Source: Frankiaceae bacterium
GTDB lineage: Bacteria; Actinomycetota; Actinomycetes; JAFAQI01
DNA length: 11,802 bases
Assembly: GCA_030840615.1 (NCBI GenBank)
Contig: JAVEEE010000408.1
Coordinates: 1 to 11,802, forward strand
Reading direction: 5' to 3'
Within the stretch, counting starts at the first letter, position 1. Each line of letters opens with the position of its first letter. Shown here piece after piece: positions 1-6,840 of this stretch. The notes beneath the pieces are model-generated. The model was not told the origin of the DNA, did not search any database, and saw only the letters and a list, made by a program, of their open reading frames with translations. A program made the position numbers and the translations under genes.

Positions 1-2
1 GC

Positions 3-101
3 GAGCTGCCCGCCGGGAAGCCGGCCGCCGAGCTGCCCGAGGGGTCCGGCCAGACAACGGCGTCCGAGCCGGCGAAGCAGCCGGAAGGCGGTTCCCAGTG
101 A
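3..101 (+). CDS. pspA: C-terminal tail of PspA/IM30 family protein (partial, 5' end outside window)
   Basis: An open frame enters from the left edge and ends in TGA at 99-101. Only about 32 residues are visible. They are rich in Pro, Ala, Glu and Gly, with repeats of the type ELPAGKPAAELPEG, as expected of a disordered tail after the coiled-coil core of PspA. The tail alone cannot identify the family. The call rests on context: the next three genes are the actinobacterial PspA-associated set (PspAA, HtpX, PspAB), and PspA is the gene that normally precedes them. PspA family proteins bind and stabilise stressed membranes. The stop overlaps the GTG start of the next gene by four bases (GTGA), which indicates translational coupling in one operon. 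The family assignment is inference; the open frame and overlap are seen directly. Confidence 0.7.
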   Translation, partial: ELPAGKPAAELPEGSGQTTASEPAKQPEGGSQ

Positions 102-376
102 TCGTCCGCATTCTCGGCGAGGGTCAGCTCGACGTGCCAGACGCCGAGCTCGACTCGCTCAATCGGCTCGACGACGAGCTTCAGGCCGCCGTCGACGGTG
201 GCGAGGATGCGGCGTTCGGCACGTCGCTCGCCGCCCTGCTGGCCGCCGTACGAAAGGCCGGGCGTCCGTTGCCCGACGACGAAATCGTCCCCTCCGACCT
301 TGTGCTCCCGTCGGCCGACGCATCACTCGCGGAAGTCCGTGAGCTGCTCGGCGACGAGGGCCTGATCCCGGGCTGA
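98..376 (+). CDS. pspAA: PspA-associated protein PspAA
   Basis: This small 92-aa acidic soluble protein begins MIVRILGEGQ and ends in LLGDEGLIPG. It matches my memory of PspAA, the short protein that follows PspA in many actinobacteria and is thought to be a partner or modulator of PspA in the envelope-stress response. Its biochemical role is not established. The body is helical and rich in Asp, Glu, Leu and Ala, with no signal peptide or membrane segment. The GTG start at 98 is supported by a GGAAGG ribosome binding site at 83-88 and by the four-base overlap with the upstream pspA stop. HtpX follows after only five bases. Confidence 0.8.
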   Translation: MIVRILGEGQLDVPDAELDSLNRLDDELQAAVDGGEDAAFGTSLAALLAAVRKAGRPLPDDEIVPSDLVLPSADASLAEVRELLGDEGLIPG

Positions 377-381
377 CGACG

Positions 382-1302
382 ATGGCCCGCTCTCGCTTCC
401 GGTCCGACCCCGGGCTCGTCGCCCGGATGACGGTGACGATGTTCCTGCTCGGCCTGCTCTACGTCGTCGTCATCGGTGCGCTGCTCGTCTATGTCCAGTC
501 CTACGCCGTCGTCATCGTCATCGCCGGCGGGCTGCTGTTCGCGCAGTACTTCTTCTCCGATCGCATCGCGCTCTACGGGATGCACGGGCGCATCGTCACG
601 CCCGAGGAGGCGCCGGAGCTGCACGGGATCGTCGACCGGCTGTGCGCGCTGGCCGACATGCCCAAGCCGGCCGTCGCCATCGCCGACGTCGACCTGCCCA
701 ACGCCTTCGCCACCGGGCGCAACCAGAAGCACGCCGTCGTGTGCGCGACGACCGGCATCATGCGTCGGCTCAACAACGAGGAGCTCGAAGGCGTCCTCGC
801 CCACGAGCTGTCGCATGTCGCGCACCGCGACGTAGCCGTCATGACGCTGGCGTCGTTCCTCGGCGTTCTCGCCGGTCTCATCACCCGGATGATGTTCTAC
901 GGCCAGCTGTTCGGCGGCGGTCGCAGCCGCGACAACAACAACCAGAACGCGGCCGCGATCATGGCGCTTGTCATGCTCGTCTCGATCGTTGTCTACGCCG
1001 TGTCGTTCCTGCTCACCCGGGCGCTGTCTCGCTACCGCGAGCTGTCCGCGGACCGATCAGGTGCGTTTCTCACCGGTCACCCCTCGGCGCTGGCGTCGGC
1101 GTTGCAGAAGGTCACCGGCGAGATCGCCCGCATCCCCACCCGTGATCTGCGTGCGGCCGAGCCGTTCAACGCCTTCTTCTTCACCCCGGCCCTGGCCAAT
1201 GGGTTCAGCATCTCGTCACTGTTCTCGACCCACCCTTCGCTGGAGAAGCGCCTCGAGCAGCTGGCGGAGATCTCGACCCAGCTCGGGCAGCCGGTCGCCT
1301 GA
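382..1302 (+). CDS. htpX: HtpX-type membrane zinc metalloprotease (M48B)
   Basis: The 306-aa protein is a membrane-embedded zinc protease of the HtpX family, which degrades misfolded or damaged membrane proteins. Two hydrophobic helices lie at about residues 16-34 and 36-56. The zinc-binding HELSH motif is at 141-145, and the third ligand is probably Glu220 in the sequence RELSAD. Further hydrophobic segments are at about 151-175 and 191-213. An N-rich linker (DNNNQN) sits between them at about 184-189. Length and order match the family, and every catalytic residue is present. No clear Shine-Dalgarno sequence precedes the ATG, so translation is probably coupled to pspAA, whose stop is five bases upstream. 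The gene's stop overlaps the next start (TGATG). Its position inside a PspA cluster fits a shared role in membrane quality control. Confidence 0.95.
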   Translation: MARSRFRSDPGLVARMTVTMFLLGLLYVVVIGALLVYVQSYAVVIVIAGGLLFAQYFFSDRIALYGMHGRIVTPEEAPELHGIVDRLCALADMPKPAVAIADVDLPNAFATGRNQKHAVVCATTGIMRRLNNEELEGVLAHELSHVAHRDVAVMTLASFLGVLAGLITRMMFYGQLFGGGRSRDNNNQNAAAIMALVMLVSIVVYAVSFLLTRALSRYRELSADRSGAFLTGHPSALASALQKVTGEIARIPTRDLRAAEPFNAFFFTPALANGFSISSLFSTHPSLEKRLEQLAEISTQLGQPVA

Positions 1303-1868
1303 TGGGTTTGCTCGACACGATTCTCGGTCGTAGCAAGCCGGCGAAGCCCGATCTCGACGAGCTCTTCGGGCTGCCTTCAGCAGCCGTGACGCTCGAGGCC
1401 GGGATGGGGCTCAAGCCAACCGGGATCGGCTCGGTTTGCGTCAAGCCGGCGGAAGGCGGCGGCTTCGCCGGGCTGCGCGACCGGATCAAGGAGCTGCTCG
1501 CCGCCGACGGCGACAAATACAGCGAGGTCACCGACTCCTACGGCTTCTCGTGGCTGACGCGGCACGGCGACCCCGCCGATCTGCAGGACCTCGTCGTCGA
1601 CCTGCACGGCGTCAACGCCTCGTTGGCCGACGCCGGCTTCGGCCCGGCATTGCTGTGCACGCTGGTGGTGTTCGAAGGTGACGGCGGCGCTCCTGTCGGC
1701 CTCGTCTATCTCTACAAGCGCGGCACGTGGTATCCGTTCGTGCCGACGGGCAAGGACCAGCGTGACAACGGCCGCGAGCTCGAGGTGCGTGCCGTACTCG
1801 GGTCGGACCTGAAGATCGAGCCCGATCTCTCGCGGTGGTTCCCCGTCTGGGGTGCGCCGGGGCTGTGA
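1302..1868 (+). CDS. pspAB: PspA-associated protein PspAB
   Basis: The 188-aa soluble protein starts MGLLDTILGRSKPAKPDLDE, an N-terminus I recognise from the actinobacterial PspAB family encoded beside HtpX and PspA. It has a mixed alpha/beta appearance, with no membrane segment or signal peptide. The C-terminal part carries conserved-looking aromatic stretches (VYLYKRGTWYPFVP and the terminal SRWFPVWGAPGL). Its molecular function is not known to me; co-occurrence suggests a regulator or adaptor in the Psp envelope-stress response. The ATG overlaps the htpX stop by one base (TGATG). The gene's stop overlaps the GTG of the DedA gene by four bases (GTGA), so it is an internal member of a translationally coupled operon. 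Confidence 0.85.
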   Translation: MGLLDTILGRSKPAKPDLDELFGLPSAAVTLEAGMGLKPTGIGSVCVKPAEGGGFAGLRDRIKELLAADGDKYSEVTDSYGFSWLTRHGDPADLQDLVVDLHGVNASLADAGFGPALLCTLVVFEGDGGAPVGLVYLYKRGTWYPFVPTGKDQRDNGRELEVRAVLGSDLKIEPDLSRWFPVWGAPGL

Positions 1869-2518
1869 GGCTGCCGCACCTGATCGTCGCTGCGGCCAGC
1901 AAACCGCTGCCCGGCGTCTTCCACAGCTTCGAAGGCACCCTGCACGACTGGGGCTACCTCGCAGTGGCGGGGTTCTTGTTCTTCGAGGACTTCGGCGTCC
2001 CGCTGCCGGGCGAGACGCTGCTCATCGCGGCATCGCTCTACGCCGGTGCCGGACACCTCAACATCTGGCTGGTCGGGCTCGTCGCGTGGGCGGCCGCGGT
2101 GCTCGGCGACAACGTGGGCTACCTCATCGGTCGAAAGGGCGGTCGCGAGCTCGTCGAGAAGTTCGGCAAATACGTCTTCGTGACATCCGACCGTCTCGAT
2201 CGTGCCGAGGTGTTCTTCCGCAAGCACGGCGGCAAGGTCGTGTTCATCGCCCGCTTCGTCGAAGGCCTACGACAGCTCAACGGCATCATCGCGGGAACGG
2301 TCGAGATGCCGTGGCGGCGCTTCCTGATCTTCAACATGGCCGGCGCGGCAGTGTGGGTGGCCACCTGGACGTCGCTCGGCTACCTGGCCGGCAACCACGT
2401 CGAGACGATCGCTCGTGACTTCACCTACTTCGCGATCGGTGCGGGAGTGCTGCTGCTTCTCTTTCTCGCGTGGCATCTGCACCGACGTCGCAAGCACAAG
2501 CGCGCCGCGAGCACCTGA
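1865..2518 (+). CDS. DedA family membrane protein (VTT/SNARE-associated domain)
   Basis: The 217-aa polytopic membrane protein has DedA family hallmarks: EDFGVPLPGE at residues 41-50 (re-entrant loop with conserved acidic residues), GDNVGYLIGR at 81-90, and ARFVEGLRQ at 129-137 with the conserved arginines. Hydrophobic helices follow at about 145-165 and 178-202, and the C-terminus is short and very basic (HRRRKHKR). DedA proteins act as lipid transporters or scramblases and support the proton motive force; some move undecaprenyl phosphate or phosphatidylethanolamine. An in-frame GTG exists at 1835, but I choose the GTG at 1865. It overlaps the pspAB stop as GTGA, and the resulting N-terminus fits the family better. 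Co-transcription with Psp genes makes sense, because both respond to envelope damage. The exact substrate cannot be told from sequence. Confidence 0.9.
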   Translation: MRLPHLIVAAASKPLPGVFHSFEGTLHDWGYLAVAGFLFFEDFGVPLPGETLLIAASLYAGAGHLNIWLVGLVAWAAAVLGDNVGYLIGRKGGRELVEKFGKYVFVTSDRLDRAEVFFRKHGGKVVFIARFVEGLRQLNGIIAGTVEMPWRRFLIFNMAGAAVWVATWTSLGYLAGNHVETIARDFTYFAIGAGVLLLLFLAWHLHRRRKHKRAAST

Positions 2519-2551
2519 ACCGAATCGGCTGCACGGCTGAAAGTACGGCGA

Positions 2552-2557
2552 TAGCCT
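2552..2557 (+). promoter_or_regulatory. Candidate -10 element for the membrane protein/CHAT unit
   Basis: The 70-base gap after the DedA gene is the first real break in the + strand gene chain. It holds TAGCCT at 2552-2557, which fits the loose actinobacterial TANNNT pattern. The possible -35 about 17 bases upstream (CTGCAC) is poor. No terminator hairpin with a T-run is visible after the DedA gene, so read-through from the Psp operon is also possible. This is a weak pattern-based call. Confidence 0.3.
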
Positions 2558-2575
2558 GCGCGCGTGTGTTGAGCC

Positions 2576-2582
2576 GAGGAGG
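2576..2582 (+). promoter_or_regulatory. Strong ribosome binding site that fixes the GTG start at 2589
   Basis: GAGGAGG lies six bases before the GTG at 2589. It is the best Shine-Dalgarno match in the + strand half of the window and stands out against the coupled, SD-poor starts of the preceding genes. It supports independent, efficient translation of the two-gene unit that follows. Confidence 0.8.
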
Positions 2583-2588
2583 CGCACT

Positions 2589-2990
2589 GTGACGGCAGCC
2601 GCAGCGATGCAGACAGCGTCGGACCTGCAACGGCACGGCGCCTTCTGCTTCGGCCTGGTTGTGGGCTGGAACCTCTACTTCCTGAACCGCTATCGCAAGG
2701 ACGTCGCGCTTGCCGACCTCGGCACGCTGATCGCCGCCATCGGAGGCGGCGCGGTGCTCGCTTTGTTCCCCGCGAAGACCGACCTCTTCGGGGCGTACGG
2801 CGTCGGCCTGGCCGTCGGGTTCTTCGGATACTTCTTGCTGGTCGTGATCCTCGCTCTCTTATCGAAGAACTTCGGCGTCGACTACCTCATCGACGGTCGC
2901 CGTAAGCGGCTCGGCCCGGACGAGGAGCGTTCACCCACTCCTGACCGGCCGATGGAAGCCACTGACACGACGCTGCCGCCCGGCACATGA
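2589..2990 (+). CDS. Small three-helix membrane protein, partner of the CHAT protein
   Basis: This 133-aa protein has no function I can name. Three hydrophobic segments are visible at about residues 16-33, 43-61 and 67-92. The first ends in an aromatic and basic stretch (WNLYFLNRYRK). The second contains LADLGTLIAAIGGGAVL, and the third is rich in Gly and Phe (GVGLAVGFFGYF). A charged, Pro-rich tail of about 40 residues follows (DGRRKRLGPDEERSPTPDRP). It is probably cytosolic, since Arg/Lys flank the last helix (positive-inside rule). The pattern looks conserved rather than random, and I have an unverified memory of similar small proteins near caspase-like genes. It starts with GTG behind a very good ribosome binding site. 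Its stop overlaps the start of the 840-aa CHAT gene as ATGA, so the two products are almost certainly made together. A membrane anchor, sensor or pore-forming effector for the CHAT peptidase are all possible; none is shown. Confidence 0.8.
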   Translation: MTAAAAMQTASDLQRHGAFCFGLVVGWNLYFLNRYRKDVALADLGTLIAAIGGGAVLALFPAKTDLFGAYGVGLAVGFFGYFLLVVILALLSKNFGVDYLIDGRRKRLGPDEERSPTPDRPMEATDTTLPPGT

Positions 2991-5509
2991 CCGTGCAGGT
3001 GCCTGAAGGGCTTGGCGCCCTGCAGGCTCTCGCCGACGACCACCCCGAGCTCGCGGACCGGGTGGCCACACTGCAGGCCGCGTTGGCGCGGATCGAGCCG
3101 TTCGGCGAGGACCCGGCGTGGGACCGCGTGGAGGGAATCGTCGTCCACGGGCTGCGTCCGATGGGCGTGGTCGACGACGAGGAGACGGGCGGCGTCGCGG
3201 ACGGCGCGGCTGTCTCGGGGCTGATTCACCGCGCGTTGGAGCGGGCCCTCGCCAACGACCAGGATCCGGCCGGTCTCGACTTCGTCCACAACAACTACCT
3301 GCTGGCTGTCGGGAACAGGGTGGCGGACCTGGCCAACGCCCTCGGTCGAGAGTTCCGGCCCGACGTGATGAGGCTGCTCGACATCGTCAAGCAGAGTCCT
3401 GAGTTCGACCGGGATTTCCGCCACCAGGTCGCCTGGCTGTCCGCGCGGCGCGGCGCCGACGCGCTCATCGCCGGGCTGGGCGCGATGCTGTTCGCCGATC
3501 CGGAGCGCGCCCTCGACTTTCTGCAGACGGTCGTCGACGCCGAGGCCGAGGGCCCGTGGCGCGGCGCCGAGGCACCCATGCCCGCGCCGCCGCCCGCCGC
3601 CGACATGCCGATGCCCGCGCCGCCGCCCGCGCCGATGCCTGCGCCGCCGCCCGCCGGGGCACCGACCCCATGGCACCGGTTGCCGACGAGCAGGTTCGTC
3701 CGTGACCTCATGGAGCGGCTGCGCGGCGGCCGCCTGTTCAGGTCCGACGTTCCGCTACCTGCGGTCGTGAGCACCGGATTCGCGCCCGAGCGCGGCGCCG
3801 AGGGCCTGCCGGCCGAACGCACGTTGGGTCAGGGACGTCGTTACCAGTTCTTCGTCGAGATCGGCCGCACCCGCGCGGCGGACGCCATCAACACCGATGA
3901 CACACCCCTACCCGATCTGCCGGCCGGCACGGTCCTGCAGGTGGCGTTGTTCGGTTTCGACGGCGAGCTGCAGCCCGAGGCCGGTTTCGACGTCGGTGAG
4001 CTGCGGCTGGTCGGCGACGGCACCGCAGTGGTCGAGAGCCAGCCGGGCGGCGCGGTGGCCGGGCAGCAACGGCTCTACCTCGCTGTCAGCACGCCGGAAC
4101 ATCCCGGCATCTTCCGCATGCGTTGCAACATCTACTGCCGCCAGGTGCTGCTGCAGTCGCGCCTTCTCGCGGTGCAGGTGACGGACGAAGAGCGCACCGT
4201 CGGCGGGCCGGCGCTGGAGTCGACGCTCGACTTCGCCGTTGTCTCGCGGCTGCGACCTGAGCAGGTGGAAGGGCTCGAGCCGCGCACTCTCAGCCTGCTG
4301 GTCAACGACAACGGCGACGGGACGCACGGCTTCCGCTTCTTCGCCGGCACGGAGTTCAAGCACGACGCGACCCTGGGCGGGGAGCTGCTCACCGCGACGT
4401 TGGAGAAGGCGCGTGCGGGGCTCCGGCGCGCGTCCTGGGCCAAGACCACGGAGCCGACCAGGGAGGAGTTCGCCAAGCTCGCCTACCGCTACGCCGATCC
4501 CACCGACGCCAAGCTGGCCGAGGACCTGAAGTCACTCGCCCGTAGTGGCTTCACCGTCTGGGACGTGCTCATCGACCGGCTGGCCGGCGGGGCTGCCGAC
4601 CGGCTCCGGGCGCTGATGCGGACTCCGGGTGTCATCGAGCTGGCCAACAAGGAGTCACTCGACCTGGTCGTTCCGGCTGCCTGCATCTACGACCATCCGC
4701 TCAACGCCGAACAGGCCGATCTCACGATCTGCAAGGACTTCCTGGCCGCGCGCGGCGTCACGTCGCTGGCGGCCACGCCCTGCTTCCAGGGCCACTGCCC
4801 GTCCTACGACGACCCCACGGTGGTGTGCCCGAGCGGGTTCTGGGGGTTCCGCCACCAGATCGGATATTCGGCCTCGCTGACCGGCGGCGAGTCCGGCGAC
4901 GCGCACGACCAGGAGCTGCGGATCGCCGCCTCACCGCAGGTGTTCACCGTCGGAGCGTCGAGCGACAAGGGACTGAAGGAGCGGGACGGTCACCTCGATC
5001 GCCTGCACGGCCTGGTCGGCGAGCAGTGGAACGAGGCCAGGACACGTACCGCCCTCTTCGAGTTGTTCAAGACCGTCGCGCCCAGCGTCGTCTACCTCTA
5101 CGGCCACGGGGGCAGCAGCGCCGGGAGTGCCTTCTTCGAGGTGGGCTCCGGTGACGACGGGCCCATCATCCGCGCGTCATTGCGTGGCCGGGCCGACTGG
5201 CGAGCGACCCGTCCGCTGGTCTTCCTCAACGGCTGCCATTCGGCCGCCCTGGCTCCTGACGCCGCGTTCACCTACGCCACCGGTTTCCTGCAGACCGCGC
5301 ACGCGTCGGCAGTGGTGGGCACGGAGATCGCCGTCTTCGAAAAGCTGGCGGTCGCGTTCGCGGAGGACTGCCTGCACCGCTTTGTCGTCAAGCGCAAGAA
5401 GTTGGGGGAAGCGGTCCTTGGCGCGCGACTGTCGCTGCTGGAGCAAGGCATCCCGCTCGGTCTCGTCTACGTCGCCTTCGGCCCCAGCGAGCTGCACCTA
5501 GCGGCTTGA
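2987..5509 (+). CDS. CHAT domain (caspase-like peptidase) protein, multidomain
   Basis: The 840-aa cytosolic protein ends in a CHAT domain, the caspase-HetF-associated clan CD cysteine peptidase fold. The likely catalytic dyad is His707 in YLYGHGG and Cys750 in FLNGCHSAA, 43 residues apart, as is usual. Before these, a Cys-bearing segment (Cys599, Cys604, Cys614, followed by PSGFWGFRH) opens the CHAT region at about 560-625. The N-terminal 190 residues look helical and match nothing I know. Residues about 196-225 are a Pro-rich linker with three copies of MPAPPPA. Residues about 284-400 have alternating hydrophobic beta strands and resemble a beta-sandwich. No NTPase, TPR or nucleotidyl cyclase module is visible. 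Translation is coupled to the upstream membrane protein through ATGA, without its own good ribosome binding site. CHAT proteins serve as proteases in bacterial immunity and cell-death pathways; that role here is inference. Base composition matches the neighbours, giving no sign of recent transfer. Confidence 0.9.
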   Translation: MTVQVPEGLGALQALADDHPELADRVATLQAALARIEPFGEDPAWDRVEGIVVHGLRPMGVVDDEETGGVADGAAVSGLIHRALERALANDQDPAGLDFVHNNYLLAVGNRVADLANALGREFRPDVMRLLDIVKQSPEFDRDFRHQVAWLSARRGADALIAGLGAMLFADPERALDFLQTVVDAEAEGPWRGAEAPMPAPPPAADMPMPAPPPAPMPAPPPAGAPTPWHRLPTSRFVRDLMERLRGGRLFRSDVPLPAVVSTGFAPERGAEGLPAERTLGQGRRYQFFVEIGRTRAADAINTDDTPLPDLPAGTVLQVALFGFDGELQPEAGFDVGELRLVGDGTAVVESQPGGAVAGQQRLYLAVSTPEHPGIFRMRCNIYCRQVLLQSRLLAVQVTDEERTVGGPALESTLDFAVVSRLRPEQVEGLEPRTLSLLVNDNGDGTHGFRFFAGTEFKHDATLGGELLTATLEKARAGLRRASWAKTTEPTREEFAKLAYRYADPTDAKLAEDLKSLARSGFTVWDVLIDRLAGGAADRLRALMRTPGVIELANKESLDLVVPAACIYDHPLNAEQADLTICKDFLAARGVTSLAATPCFQGHCPSYDDPTVVCPSGFWGFRHQIGYSASLTGGESGDAHDQELRIAASPQVFTVGASSDKGLKERDGHLDRLHGLVGEQWNEARTRTALFELFKTVAPSVVYLYGHGGSSAGSAFFEVGSGDDGPIIRASLRGRADWRATRPLVFLNGCHSAALAPDAAFTYATGFLQTAHASAVVGTEIAVFEKLAVAFAEDCLHRFVVKRKKLGEAVLGARLSLLEQGIPLGLVYVAFGPSELHLAA
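3578..3661 (+). repeat. Imperfect tandem repeat encoding a Pro-rich linker (MPAPPPA x3)
   Basis: Inside the CHAT gene the DNA repeats atgcccgcgccgccgcccgc three times with small changes and spacers, giving three MPAPPPA peptides around residues 198-225. It separates the helical N-terminal region from the central beta-rich region and is probably a flexible, extended hinge. Such GC-rich repeats are prone to length variation between strains. Confidence 0.85.
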
Positions 5510-5521
5510 GCGCTAGCCGCT
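5500..5521. terminator. Small hairpin between convergent CHAT and nadA genes
   Basis: AGCGGCT at 5500-5506 pairs with AGCCGCT at 5515-5521 around an eight-base loop that includes the CHAT stop codon. It has no T-run, so it is at best a weak terminator. It lies in the 41-base gap between two genes whose 3' ends face each other, where a bidirectional terminator would be expected. Confidence 0.35.
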
Positions 5522-5550
5522 TACGGGCTGGCGCTGACGGCGAAGGAGGC

Positions 5551-6825
5551 TCAGATCCCGGGCAGCGCGAGCATCTGGTCGAGGGCGACCTTCGCGTAGT
5601 GAGCGGTGTCGTTGTCGACGTCGATGCGGTTGACAACGCGCCCGTCGACCAATGACTCCAGCGCCCACACGAGATGCGGCAGGTCGATGCGGTTCATCGT
5701 CGAGCAGAAGCAGACGGTCTTGTCGAGGAAGACGATCGTCTTGTCCGGATGCGCTTTCGCCAGCCGCGACACGAGGTTGAGCTCGGTGCCGATCGCCCAC
5801 GCCGAGCCGCTCGGTGCGGCCTCGATCGTCTTGATGATGAACTCTGTCGACCCGACAAGATCAGCGGCCGTCACAACCTCGTGCTTGCACTCCGGGTGCA
5901 CCAGCACCGTTACGCCGGGGACCCGCTCGCGCACCTCGGTGACGGTTTGGGCGGTGAAGCGGCCATGCACGGAGCAGTGGCCCTTCCACAGGATCACGGT
6001 CGCGGCGCGCAGCTGATCGACGGTCAGCCCGCCGTTGGGCCGACGTGGGTCGTAGACCACGCAGTCGTCGAGCGACAGCCCGAGCTGCAGCACCGCGGTG
6101 TTGCGACCGAGGTGCTGGTCGGGCAGGAACAGGACCTTCTCGCCCTTGCCTCCCGCGTCCCCTTGGTCGAGCGCCCAGCGCATCGCGACCTCGGCATTGG
6201 ACGACGTGCAGATCGTGCCACCGTGCCTTCCGGTGAAGGCTTTGATGGCGGCGGAGGAGTTCATGTAGGACACCGGCACGGTGACCGGGTTGCCTGATGC
6301 TCCGCTCCCGCGACCGCCCCTGTTGCCCGATGCTCCGCTCCCGCGACCGCCCGCGATGCCGGCGTCGGTCAGCACATCCCAGGCCTCGGCGACCTGTTCG
6401 GCCGTTGCCATGTCGGCCATCGAGCAGCCGGCCGCGAGATCGGGCAGCACGACCTGCTGGTGGTTGCCGGTGAGGATGTCGGCGGACTCGGCCATGAAGT
6501 GGACGCCGCAGAAGACGACGTAGGACGCCTCCGGACGGGCAGCGGCCTCGCGGGCCAGCTTGAACGAGTCGCCGGTGACGTCCGCGAACTGGATGACCTC
6601 GTCCCGCTGGTAGTGATGCCCCAGCACGAACACTTTGTCGCCCAGCGCGTCTTTCGCGGTGCGGGCACGGGCCACCAACGTCGGGTCGGACGCGGCGGGT
6701 AGCTCGCCCGGGCAGGCAGTGCCGCGCTCGCTGTCGCTGTCCGAGCGTTGGCCGAGCAGCAGCAGGGCCAACGGCGTCGGCTGGACACCGAGGTCTGGAG
6801 TCCCCATGTCAGACGTGGCAGTCAT
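5551..6825 (-). CDS. nadA: Quinolinate synthase NadA (long actinobacterial form)
   Basis: NadA condenses iminoaspartate with dihydroxyacetone phosphate to make quinolinate in de novo NAD synthesis, using a [4Fe-4S] cluster. The 424-aa protein carries VLGHHYQRDEVIQFADVTGDS near residues 68-87, the substrate-binding HMAES-type region FCGVHFMAES (105-114), GGTICTSSNA and DKTVCFCSTMNRI. The probable cluster ligands are Cys106, Cys206 and Cys374. The start at 6825 (MTATSDMGTPDLG) is chosen because the following QPTPLALLLLG is shared with other actinobacterial NadA as I recall them; 6807 is an alternative ATG. No good ribosome binding site is seen. An unusual insert at residues 159-180 is two copies of an 11-residue Gly/Ser-rich unit, and a second small Gly-rich insert (DAGGKG) is near 213-218. 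All key residues remain, so the enzyme should be active. nadB and nadC are not in the window. The GNAT gene lies 55 bases upstream on the same strand. Confidence 0.97.
   Translation of the reverse strand: MTATSDMGTPDLGVQPTPLALLLLGQRSDSDSERGTACPGELPAASDPTLVARARTAKDALGDKVFVLGHHYQRDEVIQFADVTGDSFKLAREAAARPEASYVVFCGVHFMAESADILTGNHQQVVLPDLAAGCSMADMATAEQVAEAWDVLTDAGIAGGRGSGASGNRGGRGSGASGNPVTVPVSYMNSSAAIKAFTGRHGGTICTSSNAEVAMRWALDQGDAGGKGEKVLFLPDQHLGRNTAVLQLGLSLDDCVVYDPRRPNGGLTVDQLRAATVILWKGHCSVHGRFTAQTVTEVRERVPGVTVLVHPECKHEVVTAADLVGSTEFIIKTIEAAPSGSAWAIGTELNLVSRLAKAHPDKTIVFLDKTVCFCSTMNRIDLPHLVWALESLVDGRVVNRIDVDNDTAHYAKVALDQMLALPGI
6289..6352. repeat. 33-bp in-frame tandem duplication inside nadA
   Basis: Two units with a 33-base period share a 24-base identical core (6296-6319 and 6329-6352) and a six-base match before it, separated by one mismatch. 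On the - strand they encode GGRGSGASGNR and GGRGSGASGNP. The length is a multiple of three, so the reading frame is kept. Confidence 0.93.
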
Positions 6826-6840
6826 CGCGACAAGTGCAAC

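Noticed and set aside
3578..3661. Could the repeat in the CHAT gene be a CRISPR or mobile repeat?
   Set aside because: Units are about 20-30 bases, in frame, without unique spacers of even size, and encode a plain Pro-rich linker.
2882..3676. 264-codon - strand open frame opposite the CHAT gene start
   Set aside because: Arg/Gly/His-rich antisense translation with no motif; the Pro-rich repeat in the sense gene explains its low complexity.
2987..5509. Recent horizontal transfer of the CHAT unit
   Set aside because: GC content and codon use look like the neighbours, and no integrase, tRNA or direct repeats flank it. Old acquisition cannot be excluded.
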